Source: an uncultured Ruminococcus sp. (GTDB lineage Bacteria; Bacillota_A; Clostridia; Oscillospirales; Ruminococcaceae). From it: a DNA stretch of 58,052 bases. The position numbers and the translations under genes are program-made. Positions 1-8,965 of the stretch are shown piece after piece. The stretch spans positions 1 through 58,052 of the forward strand of contig ONBA01000028.1 in NCBI GenBank assembly GCA_900315975.1. Reading direction: 5' to 3'. A model generated the notes under the pieces. It did no database searches. It was not told the origin of the DNA and saw nothing but the letters and a program-made list of their open reading frames with translations. Numbering within the stretch: position 1 is the first letter of the stretch; each line of letters opens with the position of its first letter.

Positions 1-8
1 GCTGGTTT

Positions 9-98
9 GCGGATTTACCCAAGTGGTGAAGGGGCTCCCCTGCTAAGGGAGTAGGTCGGGAAACCGGCGCGAGAGTTCAAATCTCTCAATCCGCGCCA
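9..98 (+). tRNA. tRNA-Ser (anticodon GCU)
   Basis: The acceptor stem GCGGATT (9-15) pairs with AATCCGC (88-94), followed by discriminator G and an encoded CCA (96-98). The anticodon stem CTCCC/GGGAG (35-39/47-51) encloses a seven-base loop with GCT at 42-44, so the tRNA reads AGC/AGU serine codons. A long variable arm of the class II type lies before the T arm, as expected for tRNA-Ser. Confidence 0.96.
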
Positions 99-100
99 AT

Positions 101-129
101 CCCTGCAGAGTATTCTGCGGGGTGTTTTT
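101..129 (+). terminator. Intrinsic terminator of tRNA-Ser
   Basis: An imperfect hairpin (CCCTGCAG against CTGCGGGG) begins right after the tRNA CCA and is followed by a T-rich tract. Confidence 0.7.
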
Positions 130-140
130 ATTTAAAAATA

Positions 141-166
141 AACTCCCTGCAATAGCAGGGAGTTTT
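141..166 (-). terminator. Terminator of the MBL-fold lipoprotein gene
   Basis: A perfect 10-bp hairpin (AACTCCCTGC, loop of four, GCAGGGAGTT) sits just past the stop of the minus-strand gene. Read on the minus strand it is followed by a T-rich stretch; on the plus strand it also has TTTT, so it may work both ways. Confidence 0.75.
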
Positions 167-172
167 GATTTA

Positions 173-1012
173 TCACGACTTCTCGGACGTAACTGATATA
201 TGATTACCGTCACTAACAGCGGTAACAGTACCGTTAAAGCAGGTAGCGTAGCAGACTATGTTATTCTTTTTGAGAAGCTTCTGAACCGAACCCGAAAACT
301 CCTCCTGCGAAGTGCAGACAATGGCACATTCGGGTGAAACGGCACTTATAAAATCTTCGATGTTATCGAGTTTTCTTCCGTGATATGGGACTTTCAGGAG
401 AGTGCAGTGACCTATATCCATAATTTCGCTGAGACGCTGTTCCATTGCGTCGCCGGTGAAAAGGAGGGTATTACCGCCGTGTACGACTTTGGTCACAAGT
501 GAGAAATCGTTGTCGTTATCCTCACCGTAGAAGGTTTTGTCGGGAGCGTCGACCGTATAATCCATGCCGTCGAGAGTGAAAGAGATGTCGTCAGTAAGGA
601 GAGTAGGCACTATGTTATTATCGTTCAGAGCTTTCCGGTACTTGTCCATTTCTTCGCTTTGTTCGTCGTAATCGGGAGCGAGGACGTTTTTTACGTCAAG
701 ATTGTTTATGACCTTTGCCGCACCGCCTACGTGGTCTTTATCGTAGTGGGTAATAATCAGGTAATCGACAGTTGTTATGTCTCTGTCGCTGAGGTAATTG
801 ACGATATCCTTGCCGTCACCCTTTTCGCCGCAGTCGATAACAACTGTGCTTGCGTCAGACGTGAGAACGATAGAGTCCGCTTTACCGACATCGAAAAAGG
901 TGACAGTCAGCTCATTTTCGGCAGAAACGTCATGAGAATCGTTCTTACTGCACGATGTAAAAGCTGTGAGTACGATGAAAGACATGGCGGCGGCAAATAG
1001 TTTTTTTAGCAT
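173..1012 (-). CDS. ComEC-like metallo-beta-lactamase-fold lipoprotein
   Basis: A 279-residue exported protein. The N-terminus is a lipoprotein-type signal with Cys at about residue 21 (FTSC). The body starts with the phrase TVTFFDVGKADSIVL and carries THYDKDHVGG (about 88-97), the HxDxDH zinc signature of the metallo-beta-lactamase superfamily in its ComEC/Rec2 C-terminal-domain form. A second metal-site Asp is likely in LLFTGDA. It lacks the competence-domain membrane channel of ComEC, so it resembles the stand-alone secreted hydrolases common in Clostridia; nuclease or phosphodiesterase activity is an inference. It is divergent from the GH-like lipoprotein gene and has its own terminator. 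Confidence 0.8.
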   Translation of the reverse strand: MLKKLFAAAMSFIVLTAFTSCSKNDSHDVSAENELTVTFFDVGKADSIVLTSDASTVVIDCGEKGDGKDIVNYLSDRDITTVDYLIITHYDKDHVGGAAKVINNLDVKNVLAPDYDEQSEEMDKYRKALNDNNIVPTLLTDDISFTLDGMDYTVDAPDKTFYGEDNDNDFSLVTKVVHGGNTLLFTGDAMEQRLSEIMDIGHCTLLKVPYHGRKLDNIEDFISAVSPECAIVCTSQEEFSGSVQKLLKKNNIVCYATCFNGTVTAVSDGNHISVTSEKS

Positions 1013-1097
1013 AACATCACTCCTTTATAATAATAGTATTCATAAAACTTGAAATAATCTTAATTTCTTCCGCATAAAATATACAGGGAGGGACAAG

Positions 1098-2234
1098 ATG
1101 AAAAGAATAGTATTTGCATTATTGATATTAGGACTTTTTACCGGTTGCTCACAGACTGACACCGAAGTAGCGGAGGATATTCCATACGTTGCTGAAAGTG
1201 AGGGAGTTAAAGGCAGTGGGCGCAGTTATATTCCGCTCAATTACACGAAGCAGACAGGAATATGGCTTCCGTATATGCGTTTTGAGGAATTGCTGAGCGG
1301 CAGAAGCGAAGACGAGTACAGACGAGGTATAGTGACCTTTCTTGAGGAATCGCAGGCACAGGGAGTGAATACAGTGTACTATCACGCTCACCCGAATGGC
1401 GACTCATACTATGTATCTGAAAAGTTTCCGCGCGGTACTTGCTATGACGGCAGTTTTGACCCGCTGGGTATATTTATTGAAGAAGCACATTCACGCGGTA
1501 TATCTGTTCACGCGTGGCTGAATCCGTTACGTTGTCAGACAAAGTCTGAGATGGATAGTGTACCCGATTCATTCATAACAAAGCAGTGGGCAGATAGTCC
1601 GGAAACAGGATGTATAAAGCTTGTAGGGGACTGCTGGTATCTTGTTCCGTCTCATGAGGAGGTAAGGGGGCTTATAACTGATTGTGCTGACGAGCTTCTG
1701 AGCAAGTACGAGCTTGACGGTATACACATTGACGACTACTTCTACCCGACTACAGACCCCGAATTTGACAGGGAAGAATTTGTGGCGAGCGGCAGTACCG
1801 ACCTTGCACAGTGGCGGCGAGATGTCGTAAGCGAATACGTCAAGGCACTTTATGAGACGGTCAGGTCGCATGGCAGTCACGTCAAATTCGGCATAAGTCC
1901 GCAGGGAAACGTCACATCTGACCGTGAGAAGCAGTATGCAGACGCAGAGTTGTGGTGCAGAGGAGGGTACTGTGACTATATCGTGCCGCAGATTTACTAC
2001 GGATTCAGAAACGAGAACTGTCCGTTTGAGGGTACACTGAAAGAATGGGAAAAGCTGACCGCCGGAAGTAAAGTGTCGCTTATAATCGGACTTGCCGTGT
2101 ACAAAGTCGGCAAATCGGACCAGTGGGCAGGGGAGACCGGCATAGACGAGTGGATAGACGACCCCGACGTAATCGAGAAGCAGATACAGCGTGTGAAGGA
2201 GTCCACAGCGGACGGATACGCACTTTACTGCTGA
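1098..2234 (+). CDS. Family 10 glycosyl-hydrolase-like (GHL10/DUF187) lipoprotein
   Basis: A 378-residue lipoprotein with a signal peptide ending LFTGC (lipobox, Cys16). The fold follows the GHL10 (PF02638) pattern: GIWLPYMRFEE, then GVNTVYYHAHPNGDSYY, GISVHAWLNPLR, a central DGIHIDDYFYPT and FGISPQGNV, and near the end YCDYIVPQIYYGF. The paired acidic residues of IDDYFYP are in the place expected for a retaining-hydrolase-like barrel. The family is linked to cell-wall or extracellular glycan breakdown, but substrates are mostly unknown. A GGAGGG Shine-Dalgarno lies 7 bases before the ATG. A strong terminator follows directly. Confidence 0.82.
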   Translation: MKRIVFALLILGLFTGCSQTDTEVAEDIPYVAESEGVKGSGRSYIPLNYTKQTGIWLPYMRFEELLSGRSEDEYRRGIVTFLEESQAQGVNTVYYHAHPNGDSYYVSEKFPRGTCYDGSFDPLGIFIEEAHSRGISVHAWLNPLRCQTKSEMDSVPDSFITKQWADSPETGCIKLVGDCWYLVPSHEEVRGLITDCADELLSKYELDGIHIDDYFYPTTDPEFDREEFVASGSTDLAQWRRDVVSEYVKALYETVRSHGSHVKFGISPQGNVTSDREKQYADAELWCRGGYCDYIVPQIYYGFRNENCPFEGTLKEWEKLTAGSKVSLIIGLAVYKVGKSDQWAGETGIDEWIDDPDVIEKQIQRVKESTADGYALYC

Positions 2235-2240
2235 TTCAAG

Positions 2241-2279
2241 AATAGCCATAGAGATGAACTCTATGGCTATTTGTTTTTA
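2241..2279 (+). terminator. Intrinsic terminator between convergent genes
   Basis: A perfect 13-bp stem (AATAGCCATAGAG with CTCTATGGCTATT, loop ATGAA) is followed by TTGTTTTT on the plus strand. It overlaps the last codons of the convergent cellulase gene. Confidence 0.9.
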
Positions 2280-4655
2280 TTCTGCGTCAGGCATTATCGG
2301 GAGGTCAGACACCTTGTACTTGCCGGAATCGATGTACTGAATGGTCAGTGCGTCTTTACCGGTGATACCGTCACCTCTGTTGTATACATCAGCGTTTGAT
2401 TTAGCGTCCTTGGAGAGGTTGTACTTATCCTTATTTCCGAGGAACTGGAGAATAGTAACAGCGTCAGCAACACTTACGTTATCGTCGAGATTCACGTCGC
2501 CGAGTTTTTTCGCGTCAGAACCTTCTGATGTTGACTCTGTTGTTTTAGTAGTGGTAGTAGTTGTATTAGTGGTAGTCTTGGTAGTAGAAGCAGTAGTATT
2601 AGGACCGTCGTTTATTTTGTCAGTGCCGCCGAGACCGTCAGCGAATGTGCCGTCCGGTTCGTAACCGTAATAAAGCTTACCGTCAACATAGACAGGAACA
2701 TAAGGAGTCATAACACCCTTTGCAGTACCGTCCTCAGAAGTTGAAGCCTTTGCACCGAGAATGTCCTTGTTTGAGAAATCGTTGGAAGCGTCCCAGCCGG
2801 TGCCGTAGTCAGGCATTACGATAGCGAGGAGTATCTCGCACTGCTGTCTGCCCTCAGAAATCGGGAGAACGGCTCTTCCGTCGGGGAGGTTAACTTCGAT
2901 ATAGTAGATATCACCGTCATACTTCTTAGGCTTGGAAATCACAGCAGGCTTAACGCCGCTTCCCGAGTACATAGTGGACTGGTCTCGGTCACAGCGGATA
3001 ACGAGGTCTTCGGGGTTTTTGCCAGCCTTTACGACTTCGCTGAGGTCCATATAGTAACGGAAAGAGAGATTGTCCTGAACTCTTGCAGGCCAAGCGGAGT
3101 GGTTAGTTATCTTGAAGCTGATAGTTATACCGCTTCCCGACGACTCCTTGCCCATTGCTTCAACGTAGAATTCGGGAGCGTCGTGAACTTCCTTAGGCGG
3201 GAAGCTGGGGTCAACAGTACCGCCGTACTTATCGACCATTTTGCAGAGCATAGCAGTAAATCCGGCGTTATAGTCGGTAGCTACCTCAGTGTAAACGTAT
3301 GAGCCTCTGTCGTCAACGTAAGAGCCCTTGCTGTCAGGACCGCCTACGAGACCGCCGTAGAGGATATGACGTGTTTTAGACGGAACCTTTTCATCATTTT
3401 TCCATGAGCCGTGAGCGGTTCTGTGGTGGGGGTTCTTGGGGTAATTGTCGCCGTAGCCGATGAGGTAGCTGAACTTGTCGGGGTTATCGCCGAGAGAGTA
3501 GTTCATCTGAGTTTCAGCGAATTCGAGGTACTTATCATTTGAGCCGCCCTTTAAGATAGTATCGCTTGCGACTTCTGCAAGGAATGCGGCAGTATTAGCA
3601 TATCTGAGGCAACCCCACTCAGTGAGCCAGCGGAGACCGCCCGGGAGAGTCTTTGCCTCGTCACCGCTTACCCATCTGTCGAGGTGCTTCTTGACGTGGT
3701 TGATAGAAGAAGTATCGCCTGTGTTTATAGCATAGAGGAGCATAGCGCCCTGAAGGTTATCGTCCCAGCAGTGGCACCAGCCGTAAGCGATAGTATCGCC
3801 TTCTCCGAGCATTTTGTCAAGCTTAGGGATATAGCTCTTTGCATCGTCGAGATAAGCCTTGTCGCCGGTAGCAATGTAGAGCCAGTTTGCGGCATAGAAG
3901 AGCTGGTCGTAGAAGTGGCGCGACTGGTAGAATCCCTGAGCGTCGCTTAAGTTGTAAACCTTATCACTGGGGTCAGTCTTAGCGATTTTGTAGATGTTTT
4001 CAGCGTGCTTCAAGTAGCTTTCGCGCTTGGAATCGTCGATACGGCCCTCTGTAGCGGCATAGCCGGAAGCGAGTGCAGCAGCCATTTCACCGAATACTGC
4101 CGAACAGCCGCTGTCGGACTTGAGAACGGCTCTTACCTCTTTATCATAGTCAGCACCGTTTTCTTCCATAGCCTCTTCAATGAGACTTACAGGACCCCAC
4201 CATGTATGGTCAAGCTTACCGCTTCCGACCTGATAGACTATCTCGTCGCCCTTATCGCAGTTGACGAAATAGTCAAGAGCGAATTCGAGGTTTTGAACGT
4301 AGGAGTCCATGAGACCGACTTTTTCGACACCATCGGGGTACTGATAAATGCCCCATGCGAGCATTGAAGCCGAGTAAGCCATAGGCAGATTGAACTTGAC
4401 GTGGTCGCCGGCATCGTACCAACCGCCGAGGACCTCATCGCTCATAGTCGAGTCTTTTTTCCACTCAACACGGTTCCACTCAGGAAGCGGACCAGCCTGC
4501 TGTACCTCATAGAAATACAGCGACTTATCGAGCGCGTCAGCATAGTTCTGCTCAGAAGCTGCGGAAACGTTCACAGCAGCAGACGGAGCAGAGACCGCAA
4601 GGCTTGCAGTCATTAAAGCGGCGGAAACGACTCCGGAAATGAATTTTTTTATCAT
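2277..4655 (-). CDS. Secreted GH9 endoglucanase with CBM3-like module and type I dockerin
   Basis: A 792-residue cellulosomal cellulase. Order: signal peptide (1-33); GH9 catalytic domain (about 35-475) with WYDAGDHVKF (catalytic Asp81/Asp84), the HHRTAHGSW motif (410-418) and the acid Glu457 in YTEVATDYNAGF; a CBM3c-like beta module (about 490-670); a Thr-rich linker (about 686-712); and a type I dockerin (about 717-785) with the calcium loop GDVNLDDNVSVADA. The second dockerin repeat is less regular (ADVYNRGDGITGKDA). This is the theme B architecture, in which CBM3c feeds cellulose to the GH9 cleft and typically gives processive endoglucanase action. The dockerin means the enzyme docks onto a scaffoldin, which is not in this window. 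AGGAG precedes the ATG, and a consensus promoter lies about 60 bp upstream. Confidence 0.97.
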   Translation of the reverse strand: MIKKFISGVVSAALMTASLAVSAPSAAVNVSAASEQNYADALDKSLYFYEVQQAGPLPEWNRVEWKKDSTMSDEVLGGWYDAGDHVKFNLPMAYSASMLAWGIYQYPDGVEKVGLMDSYVQNLEFALDYFVNCDKGDEIVYQVGSGKLDHTWWGPVSLIEEAMEENGADYDKEVRAVLKSDSGCSAVFGEMAAALASGYAATEGRIDDSKRESYLKHAENIYKIAKTDPSDKVYNLSDAQGFYQSRHFYDQLFYAANWLYIATGDKAYLDDAKSYIPKLDKMLGEGDTIAYGWCHCWDDNLQGAMLLYAINTGDTSSINHVKKHLDRWVSGDEAKTLPGGLRWLTEWGCLRYANTAAFLAEVASDTILKGGSNDKYLEFAETQMNYSLGDNPDKFSYLIGYGDNYPKNPHHRTAHGSWKNDEKVPSKTRHILYGGLVGGPDSKGSYVDDRGSYVYTEVATDYNAGFTAMLCKMVDKYGGTVDPSFPPKEVHDAPEFYVEAMGKESSGSGITISFKITNHSAWPARVQDNLSFRYYMDLSEVVKAGKNPEDLVIRCDRDQSTMYSGSGVKPAVISKPKKYDGDIYYIEVNLPDGRAVLPISEGRQQCEILLAIVMPDYGTGWDASNDFSNKDILGAKASTSEDGTAKGVMTPYVPVYVDGKLYYGYEPDGTFADGLGGTDKINDGPNTTASTTKTTTNTTTTTTKTTESTSEGSDAKKLGDVNLDDNVSVADAVTILQFLGNKDKYNLSKDAKSNADVYNRGDGITGKDALTIQYIDSGKYKVSDLPIMPDAE

Positions 4656-4713
4656 TGTGCAACTCTCCTCTCAAAAATTAGGAAAAAATCCCTCACGAGT
4701 TTACCTATAGTTG

Positions 4714-4742
4714 ATTTTACCGCAAAATCAGTGAAATGTCAA
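4714..4742 (-). promoter_or_regulatory. Sigma-A promoter of the GH9 cellulase
   Basis: On the minus strand: TTGACA (4742-4737), 17-bp spacer, TAAAAT (4719-4714), giving a leader of about 55 nt. Confidence 0.8.
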
Positions 4743-4761
4743 GCGTTTTTCGGCGCTTTTA

Positions 4762-4798
4762 CAAAAAACAATGCGGTAAAGATGTCTTTACCGCATTG
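4762..4798 (-). terminator. Terminator of the pilin-like gene
   Basis: A perfect 14-bp inverted repeat (CAATGCGGTAAAGA with TCTTTACCGCATTG) is followed on the minus strand by TTTTTTG. Confidence 0.9.
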
Positions 4799-4835
4799 CA
4801 TGATATAGAAGGAATAGATGTTATCATTGTTTGAC

Positions 4836-5582
4836 TTAGTACCAGCCGCCCTGTTTTCCGTTATCACCTATCTGCTTATCAGCCAGTGATATTCTGTACA
4901 GTTCCTCAGAAGCTTTAGACCCGGAACCAGAATAGATACTGCTCCACACATTAGTACCGACAAATCGTGCGTCCTTGCTTGTATTAGCAATGTATTCGCC
5001 GTTGACATATGTGACGAGTATACCCCTGCGGTAAAGCTGTAACATACGAACCGAACAATCAGCGTCATAAACGACAACAAGTCCGACGTTGCAGTTGTTA
5101 CTTTTCAGAAAATCACGACAGGTACCATTTTTTCCGTAAGCCAACGGGTTATTGCCCTTGCCCTTTTCCCATTTTTCGTTAAACGTTTCGGCAAGACCTT
5201 TGGCGATGACTGTATCGACCTGCTGTGACTTGCTGCCGGACCTGTTACCATTCATATAAGTCCACCAGCTTCTGTTTGTAAATGCGCCGACTATCTCGAA
5301 CTCTCTTTGACTTACGTCCTTTTTCTGGTCGAGATAAAGTATCTTATTTAAAGCGTCGCCTAACTCACCAGCCTCAGCGTAATCAGAGTATCGGGCTGAA
5401 AGTGAAGACTCAACAGATGATTTGATAGTTTTTGCAGAGCTTATTGCCGCAGCTACCTTTGCTCTTTGAACGTAACCCGAGAGTGTCGGGACAAGCATTG
5501 CAGCAAGAATAGCGATGATAGCTATTACAACAATCAACTCAATAAGTGTAAATCCATGCAGTTTATTCATTCTTTTTGTCAT
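4836..5582 (-). CDS. Type IV pilin-like protein (prepilin N-terminus)
   Basis: 248 residues. The N-terminus MTKRMNKLHGFTLIELIV is a textbook prepilin: a short basic leader, G|F cleavage by prepilin peptidase, Glu5 of the mature chain, then a hydrophobic helix (IVVIAIIAILAAMLVP). The rest is a soluble, low-complexity-free domain without a recognised fold. I chose the ATG at 5582 rather than one 13 codons upstream because AAAGGA lies 9 bases before it. No pilus assembly genes (pilB, pilC, pilD) are in the window, so this is either a distantly encoded minor pilin or a pseudopilin. It has its own promoter and terminator, so it is a single-gene unit next to a wall-anchored protease. Confidence 0.85.
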   Translation of the reverse strand: MTKRMNKLHGFTLIELIVVIAIIAILAAMLVPTLSGYVQRAKVAAAISSAKTIKSSVESSLSARYSDYAEAGELGDALNKILYLDQKKDVSQREFEIVGAFTNRSWWTYMNGNRSGSKSQQVDTVIAKGLAETFNEKWEKGKGNNPLAYGKNGTCRDFLKSNNCNVGLVVVYDADCSVRMLQLYRRGILVTYVNGEYIANTSKDARFVGTNVWSSIYSGSGSKASEELYRISLADKQIGDNGKQGGWY

Positions 5583-5650
5583 GATATCGCGTCCTTTACA
5601 TAAGTTTGAACTTTTCAGCATATATCTATAAAATTTATTGCTCTATAATT

Positions 5651-5679
5651 ATTATATATCGCTAAAGGTACAGAATCAA
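5651..5679 (-). promoter_or_regulatory. Promoter of the pilin-like gene
   Basis: Minus strand: TTGATT (5679-5674), 17-bp spacer, TATAAT (5656-5651). Confidence 0.75.
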
Positions 5680-5787
5680 GCATATTATATGACAAAAGAA
5701 ATTGAATTTACGAAACTTAAACCGGCAAATATAAATCAGTTAATTTATTATCCGCATAAGCAAACAGTGTACATCCGGCAACAATAC

Positions 5788-8541
5788 TTACTCGTCCTCT
5801 CTGCGCTTTTTGCCTGCTACGCAAACTGCCGAAACGACAAGAGCTGTTGTCAATATGGCGATAATACCTTTTGGAGCGGCTACACCGGTCTTAGGACTGG
5901 AAGTTGCCGCTGCCTTTGCAGTTGTTGTTGAACTCTCACTCTTCTTTGAGGAAGAATTTACCGTGGTGGTTTCGGGTTTATTGTTGTCCGCGGAATCGGC
6001 ACTTGTCAGGACAGTGAAAGTCATATCTTCGGGGAATATATGCTTACGCTCATCATCATAATACACGCCGATCGTCTTTAATCTGACAGAGCTTTCAATA
6101 CTGCCTGCGGCAACGTCCTCTTCTGTGACGGTATACTTGTATGGAATGGAGAGAGTCTCACCGTGTGCAAGACTTGTGAATTTAGCGTCATTATTATCCT
6201 CGCCTACCGGGAAGAGCTTGCCGCCTATCGACAGCTCAAGCTCGATGTCCATACCAATTTCATCTATGGTAGACCAGTCATCAGTATTATAGGCTATTTC
6301 CATAACGCCCTCAAGGATATCGCCGGCTTTATAGCTTTCCTGCTCATTTACAGGCTTGTTTGTTATTGCGAAGTATTCAGTTTCGGGGTAGCTTCTTATA
6401 GCGAAGTTATCATAGTCGTAGCCGTCGTTGTTCATATCCTTGTTGATCTCACGCAGATCGTCGATAACATCTGCCCAGTCGCTCCAGTTATCGCCTGAGC
6501 CAACGTAGCTCTCGCCCTTGTTGACTACAGCCTTTGCGTATTCGGTGTAAGGATTAAAGTTTTCCGGGTCATAGCCGGCATTGATTTGTCTCTGGTATTT
6601 GCAGTCGTTATAAAAATCAAGACCTTGTCTGTTATTATCTCTTGCATAGTTGAGCTGATAGCCTTCAGCGTTTTTTATCTTTACGACTACTGAATATTTT
6701 TCGCCCTTTCTCAGACGGAGTGCTCTGCCGAGGTCAATCATATGGTAGCCTGAGAATGTGAAATGCTCACTGCTCTTCATAAACAGCTCGCCGTCTACCG
6801 GCGATTCAGCACCGTCGTTCAGCTTATATATGCTGTATTCAACATCGCTGTCAGCACCGCAAACCTCAACGCCTATGAATCTTACAACACAGTTGTTGTC
6901 GGCGGTGAATACATTTGCTGTAGACACCTCATCATCAAATGTGACTCTCTCTCTTAAATACACCGGAAGGAAATCATACATATTGATATTCTTCATAAGG
7001 AAACTGGTGTCGCTGTCATTGTTGATATTAAAGGATTCAACAGTATCGAGGCTTTGGTCATAGTACGAGATATAGAAATAGCCATCGCCGTTATTGCCCC
7101 AGCCCACACTGTCGGGGTCAGTGTTGGTGTCCTTTGAGCCCCAGCTGTTTCTTACTATCCATGCACCGTCGCCGCCGATAGTTCCTTTAGGGTCATAGAA
7201 ATACTCCTTCGGGAAGTTATCATCGTATCCGACTATACAAACAGCGTGGTCTGAATAGACATAATGGTTAATAGAATCAGGGTCATCAGGGTCATAGTTC
7301 TTATCATAGGTATAGTGAGCCCAGATAGCTGCTTTTTTCATTTCGTTGGTTGGGGTGCCGTTTTCGTCAAGGAAGTTCATATATGAGCCTATCTCCTGAA
7401 CATCATCAGGAAATGACGAGTCAGAACAGAAGCCGACAGACACGCCTCTTCCGTTTAAAAGCTCGCTCTTTATAGCATCAGTTCCTATCTGATTATATCT
7501 ATAGCTATGGTCTCTGTTGATTCCGGCGGGCTGGGGGAGCAGACTGCCGTCTTTAAGCTCATAATTATTCTTAAATCTGTCGGATTCATCGAGACTCCAG
7601 TCAGAGTAGTCTTCCCAGTAGAAGATGCGGATATAATGTTTGCCTATGTCTTCTTCAGTAACTCCTTCAAGAAGCTGCTCGAATTTATCATAAGTCATAT
7701 ACTCATAATCAGGGTACTTCTCCATCATTCTATCTCTGGAATCAGAGAAATCCTCTGCACGGATATATTCGGTATAAAGAGTATCAAAATCGTAGTATGA
7801 GATTTTTTGAGTATCTTCATCAATATATATGTGCTTAAGAAAGCATTGGTCATACAGTGTTTCCTTGTCAGTAGGTTCATACGGGAACGCGGACTCAAAC
7901 ACAGGACCTACTCCGGCGGAGAACATAGTAGTAGCATACATCTGGAAGCCGCCTCTGTCATATACTGCGGAACTTATTGCTGCTGGGTTGTCAGAGACTT
8001 CATCAGTGGAGTAATATCCTTCGCCAGCCTGTGACAGGTACTTGCCGCTCTCTTCAGACATCGGCTTAGCCGAAAACCATGCCAGATGTTTTTCCGAAAG
8101 GTCATACAGGGATGCGAGCCACGAGAGATCGGCGTTGTTGTAATCAAAGTCCTTTGCACTTGCCATGCTCGTTTCTGCGGCAGCTATAGCGCCAAAGCTC
8201 CAGCAGGTGCCCCAATACCCCTGATTCCTGATGGGAGGGACGTAGTTTTTACCGTCAACATTACGCAGATCGAATTTTTCCGGAAAATCAGAGGAATCAA
8301 TATGCGGATTATCCTTCTCCAGCCAAGACTGATCATATTCCGGATAGTAATCGTCGTTAGTGGTGGCTGCATCGTTTTTGTGCAGTTCATAGTCGTTCTT
8401 GTGAATCGCTGAGACTATGTCATTTCGTGTGTAGGAAGCTTCTGCTTCCATCGCTGCTTCGGCAAATGGGAATACACCCATTGTGCCTGCGGAAAGTGCA
8501 ATAGCTGTAACAAAGGCGCTTATTCGTCGGATTTTCTTCAT
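5788..8541 (-). CDS. Sortase-anchored papain-family (C1A) cysteine protease
   Basis: A 917-residue surface protease. It has a signal peptide (1-30) and a propeptide-like stretch, then the C1A core: NQGYWGTCWSFGA with oxyanion Gln107 and nucleophile Cys113, HAVCIVGYDD with the catalytic His (about 432), and IVRNSWG with the catalytic Asn (about 463). After the core comes a beta-rich segment resembling the lectin-like domain found after such proteases in Firmicutes, then further beta domains and a Ser/Thr-rich spacer. The C-terminus is a sorting signal: SPKTG (882-886), a hydrophobic stretch and the basic tail KKRRE. SPKTG is a variant of LPXTG known from clostridial class B sortase substrates; no sortase is encoded here. 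A GGAGG precedes the ATG. The long 5' leader is described separately. Confidence 0.9.
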   Translation of the reverse strand: MKKIRRISAFVTAIALSAGTMGVFPFAEAAMEAEASYTRNDIVSAIHKNDYELHKNDAATTNDDYYPEYDQSWLEKDNPHIDSSDFPEKFDLRNVDGKNYVPPIRNQGYWGTCWSFGAIAAAETSMASAKDFDYNNADLSWLASLYDLSEKHLAWFSAKPMSEESGKYLSQAGEGYYSTDEVSDNPAAISSAVYDRGGFQMYATTMFSAGVGPVFESAFPYEPTDKETLYDQCFLKHIYIDEDTQKISYYDFDTLYTEYIRAEDFSDSRDRMMEKYPDYEYMTYDKFEQLLEGVTEEDIGKHYIRIFYWEDYSDWSLDESDRFKNNYELKDGSLLPQPAGINRDHSYRYNQIGTDAIKSELLNGRGVSVGFCSDSSFPDDVQEIGSYMNFLDENGTPTNEMKKAAIWAHYTYDKNYDPDDPDSINHYVYSDHAVCIVGYDDNFPKEYFYDPKGTIGGDGAWIVRNSWGSKDTNTDPDSVGWGNNGDGYFYISYYDQSLDTVESFNINNDSDTSFLMKNINMYDFLPVYLRERVTFDDEVSTANVFTADNNCVVRFIGVEVCGADSDVEYSIYKLNDGAESPVDGELFMKSSEHFTFSGYHMIDLGRALRLRKGEKYSVVVKIKNAEGYQLNYARDNNRQGLDFYNDCKYQRQINAGYDPENFNPYTEYAKAVVNKGESYVGSGDNWSDWADVIDDLREINKDMNNDGYDYDNFAIRSYPETEYFAITNKPVNEQESYKAGDILEGVMEIAYNTDDWSTIDEIGMDIELELSIGGKLFPVGEDNNDAKFTSLAHGETLSIPYKYTVTEEDVAAGSIESSVRLKTIGVYYDDERKHIFPEDMTFTVLTSADSADNNKPETTTVNSSSKKSESSTTTAKAAATSSPKTGVAAPKGIIAILTTALVVSAVCVAGKKRREDE

Positions 8542-8726
8542 AAAATTTCCTCCTTTATATTTTATCGTTCCACCAATTTAAGGCCTGACAGACACAGAGG
8601 GTCCTTGCGGGGTGTACTGGGAAACAATAATAAAGCCTTGGTATAATATACCACCTGCCCACAACTTAGCAAAGGAGAGTCCCTTTCTCCTGAGCGGTAC
8701 TTATACCCCCTATATAAATTATGTAT
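8542..8726 (-). promoter_or_regulatory. Structured 5' leader of the wall-anchored protease gene
   Basis: About 185 nt separate the predicted transcription start from the ATG. On the minus strand I see AGGAGA/TCTCCT with a seven-base loop, TGGTAT/ATACCA with a three-base loop, TGGG/CCCA around the latter, and an outer GGGG...GTAC / GTAC...CCCC closing helix. The mRNA then runs unstructured to an AAAGGAGG ribosome site. I do not recognise a named riboswitch class; it does not match FMN, c-di-GMP-I, cobalamin, SAM or T-box cores. It may be a riboswitch or a protein-binding leader. Confidence 0.45.
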
Positions 8727-8732
8727 AGTTAT

Positions 8733-8761
8733 ATTATACCATAAACGTTAACGAAATGCAA
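8733..8761 (-). promoter_or_regulatory. Promoter of the protease gene
   Basis: Minus strand: TTGCAT (8761-8756), 17-bp spacer, TATAAT (8738-8733). The spacer contains a CGTTAACG palindrome. Confidence 0.8.
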
Positions 8762-8886
8762 GAAAAATTATATCAGAATTACATTTTTGTATTATTTGAC
8801 GAAGTTTCTCTCATCGCCTGACCAAGTACACAGAAGCTTTTCCGCAGTATACCATATCTTTTAACGTTTAGCCATACTTTTTATAT

Positions 8887-8913
8887 AAGAAAAGCCGCAG
8901 GTTTCCCTGCGGC
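8887..8913 (-). terminator. Terminator of pyrE
   Basis: AGCCGCAGG / CCTGCGGCT hairpin with loop of four (8893-8913), followed on the minus strand by TTTTC. Confidence 0.85.
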
Positions 8914-8965
8914 TGAGTGTGTCAAAAACTGACTGTTGCTATGAATCAATCGGACGACTACGTAA

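Noticed and set aside
1569..2249. A 226-codon frame opposite the GH-like lipoprotein gene
   Set aside because: It is antisense to a conserved coding region with clear motifs; no start signal or family.
2521..2604. Repetitive tract in the cellulase gene considered as a DNA repeat
   Set aside because: It is the Thr-rich interdomain linker coded by ACT/ACC-type triplets, not a separate repeat element.
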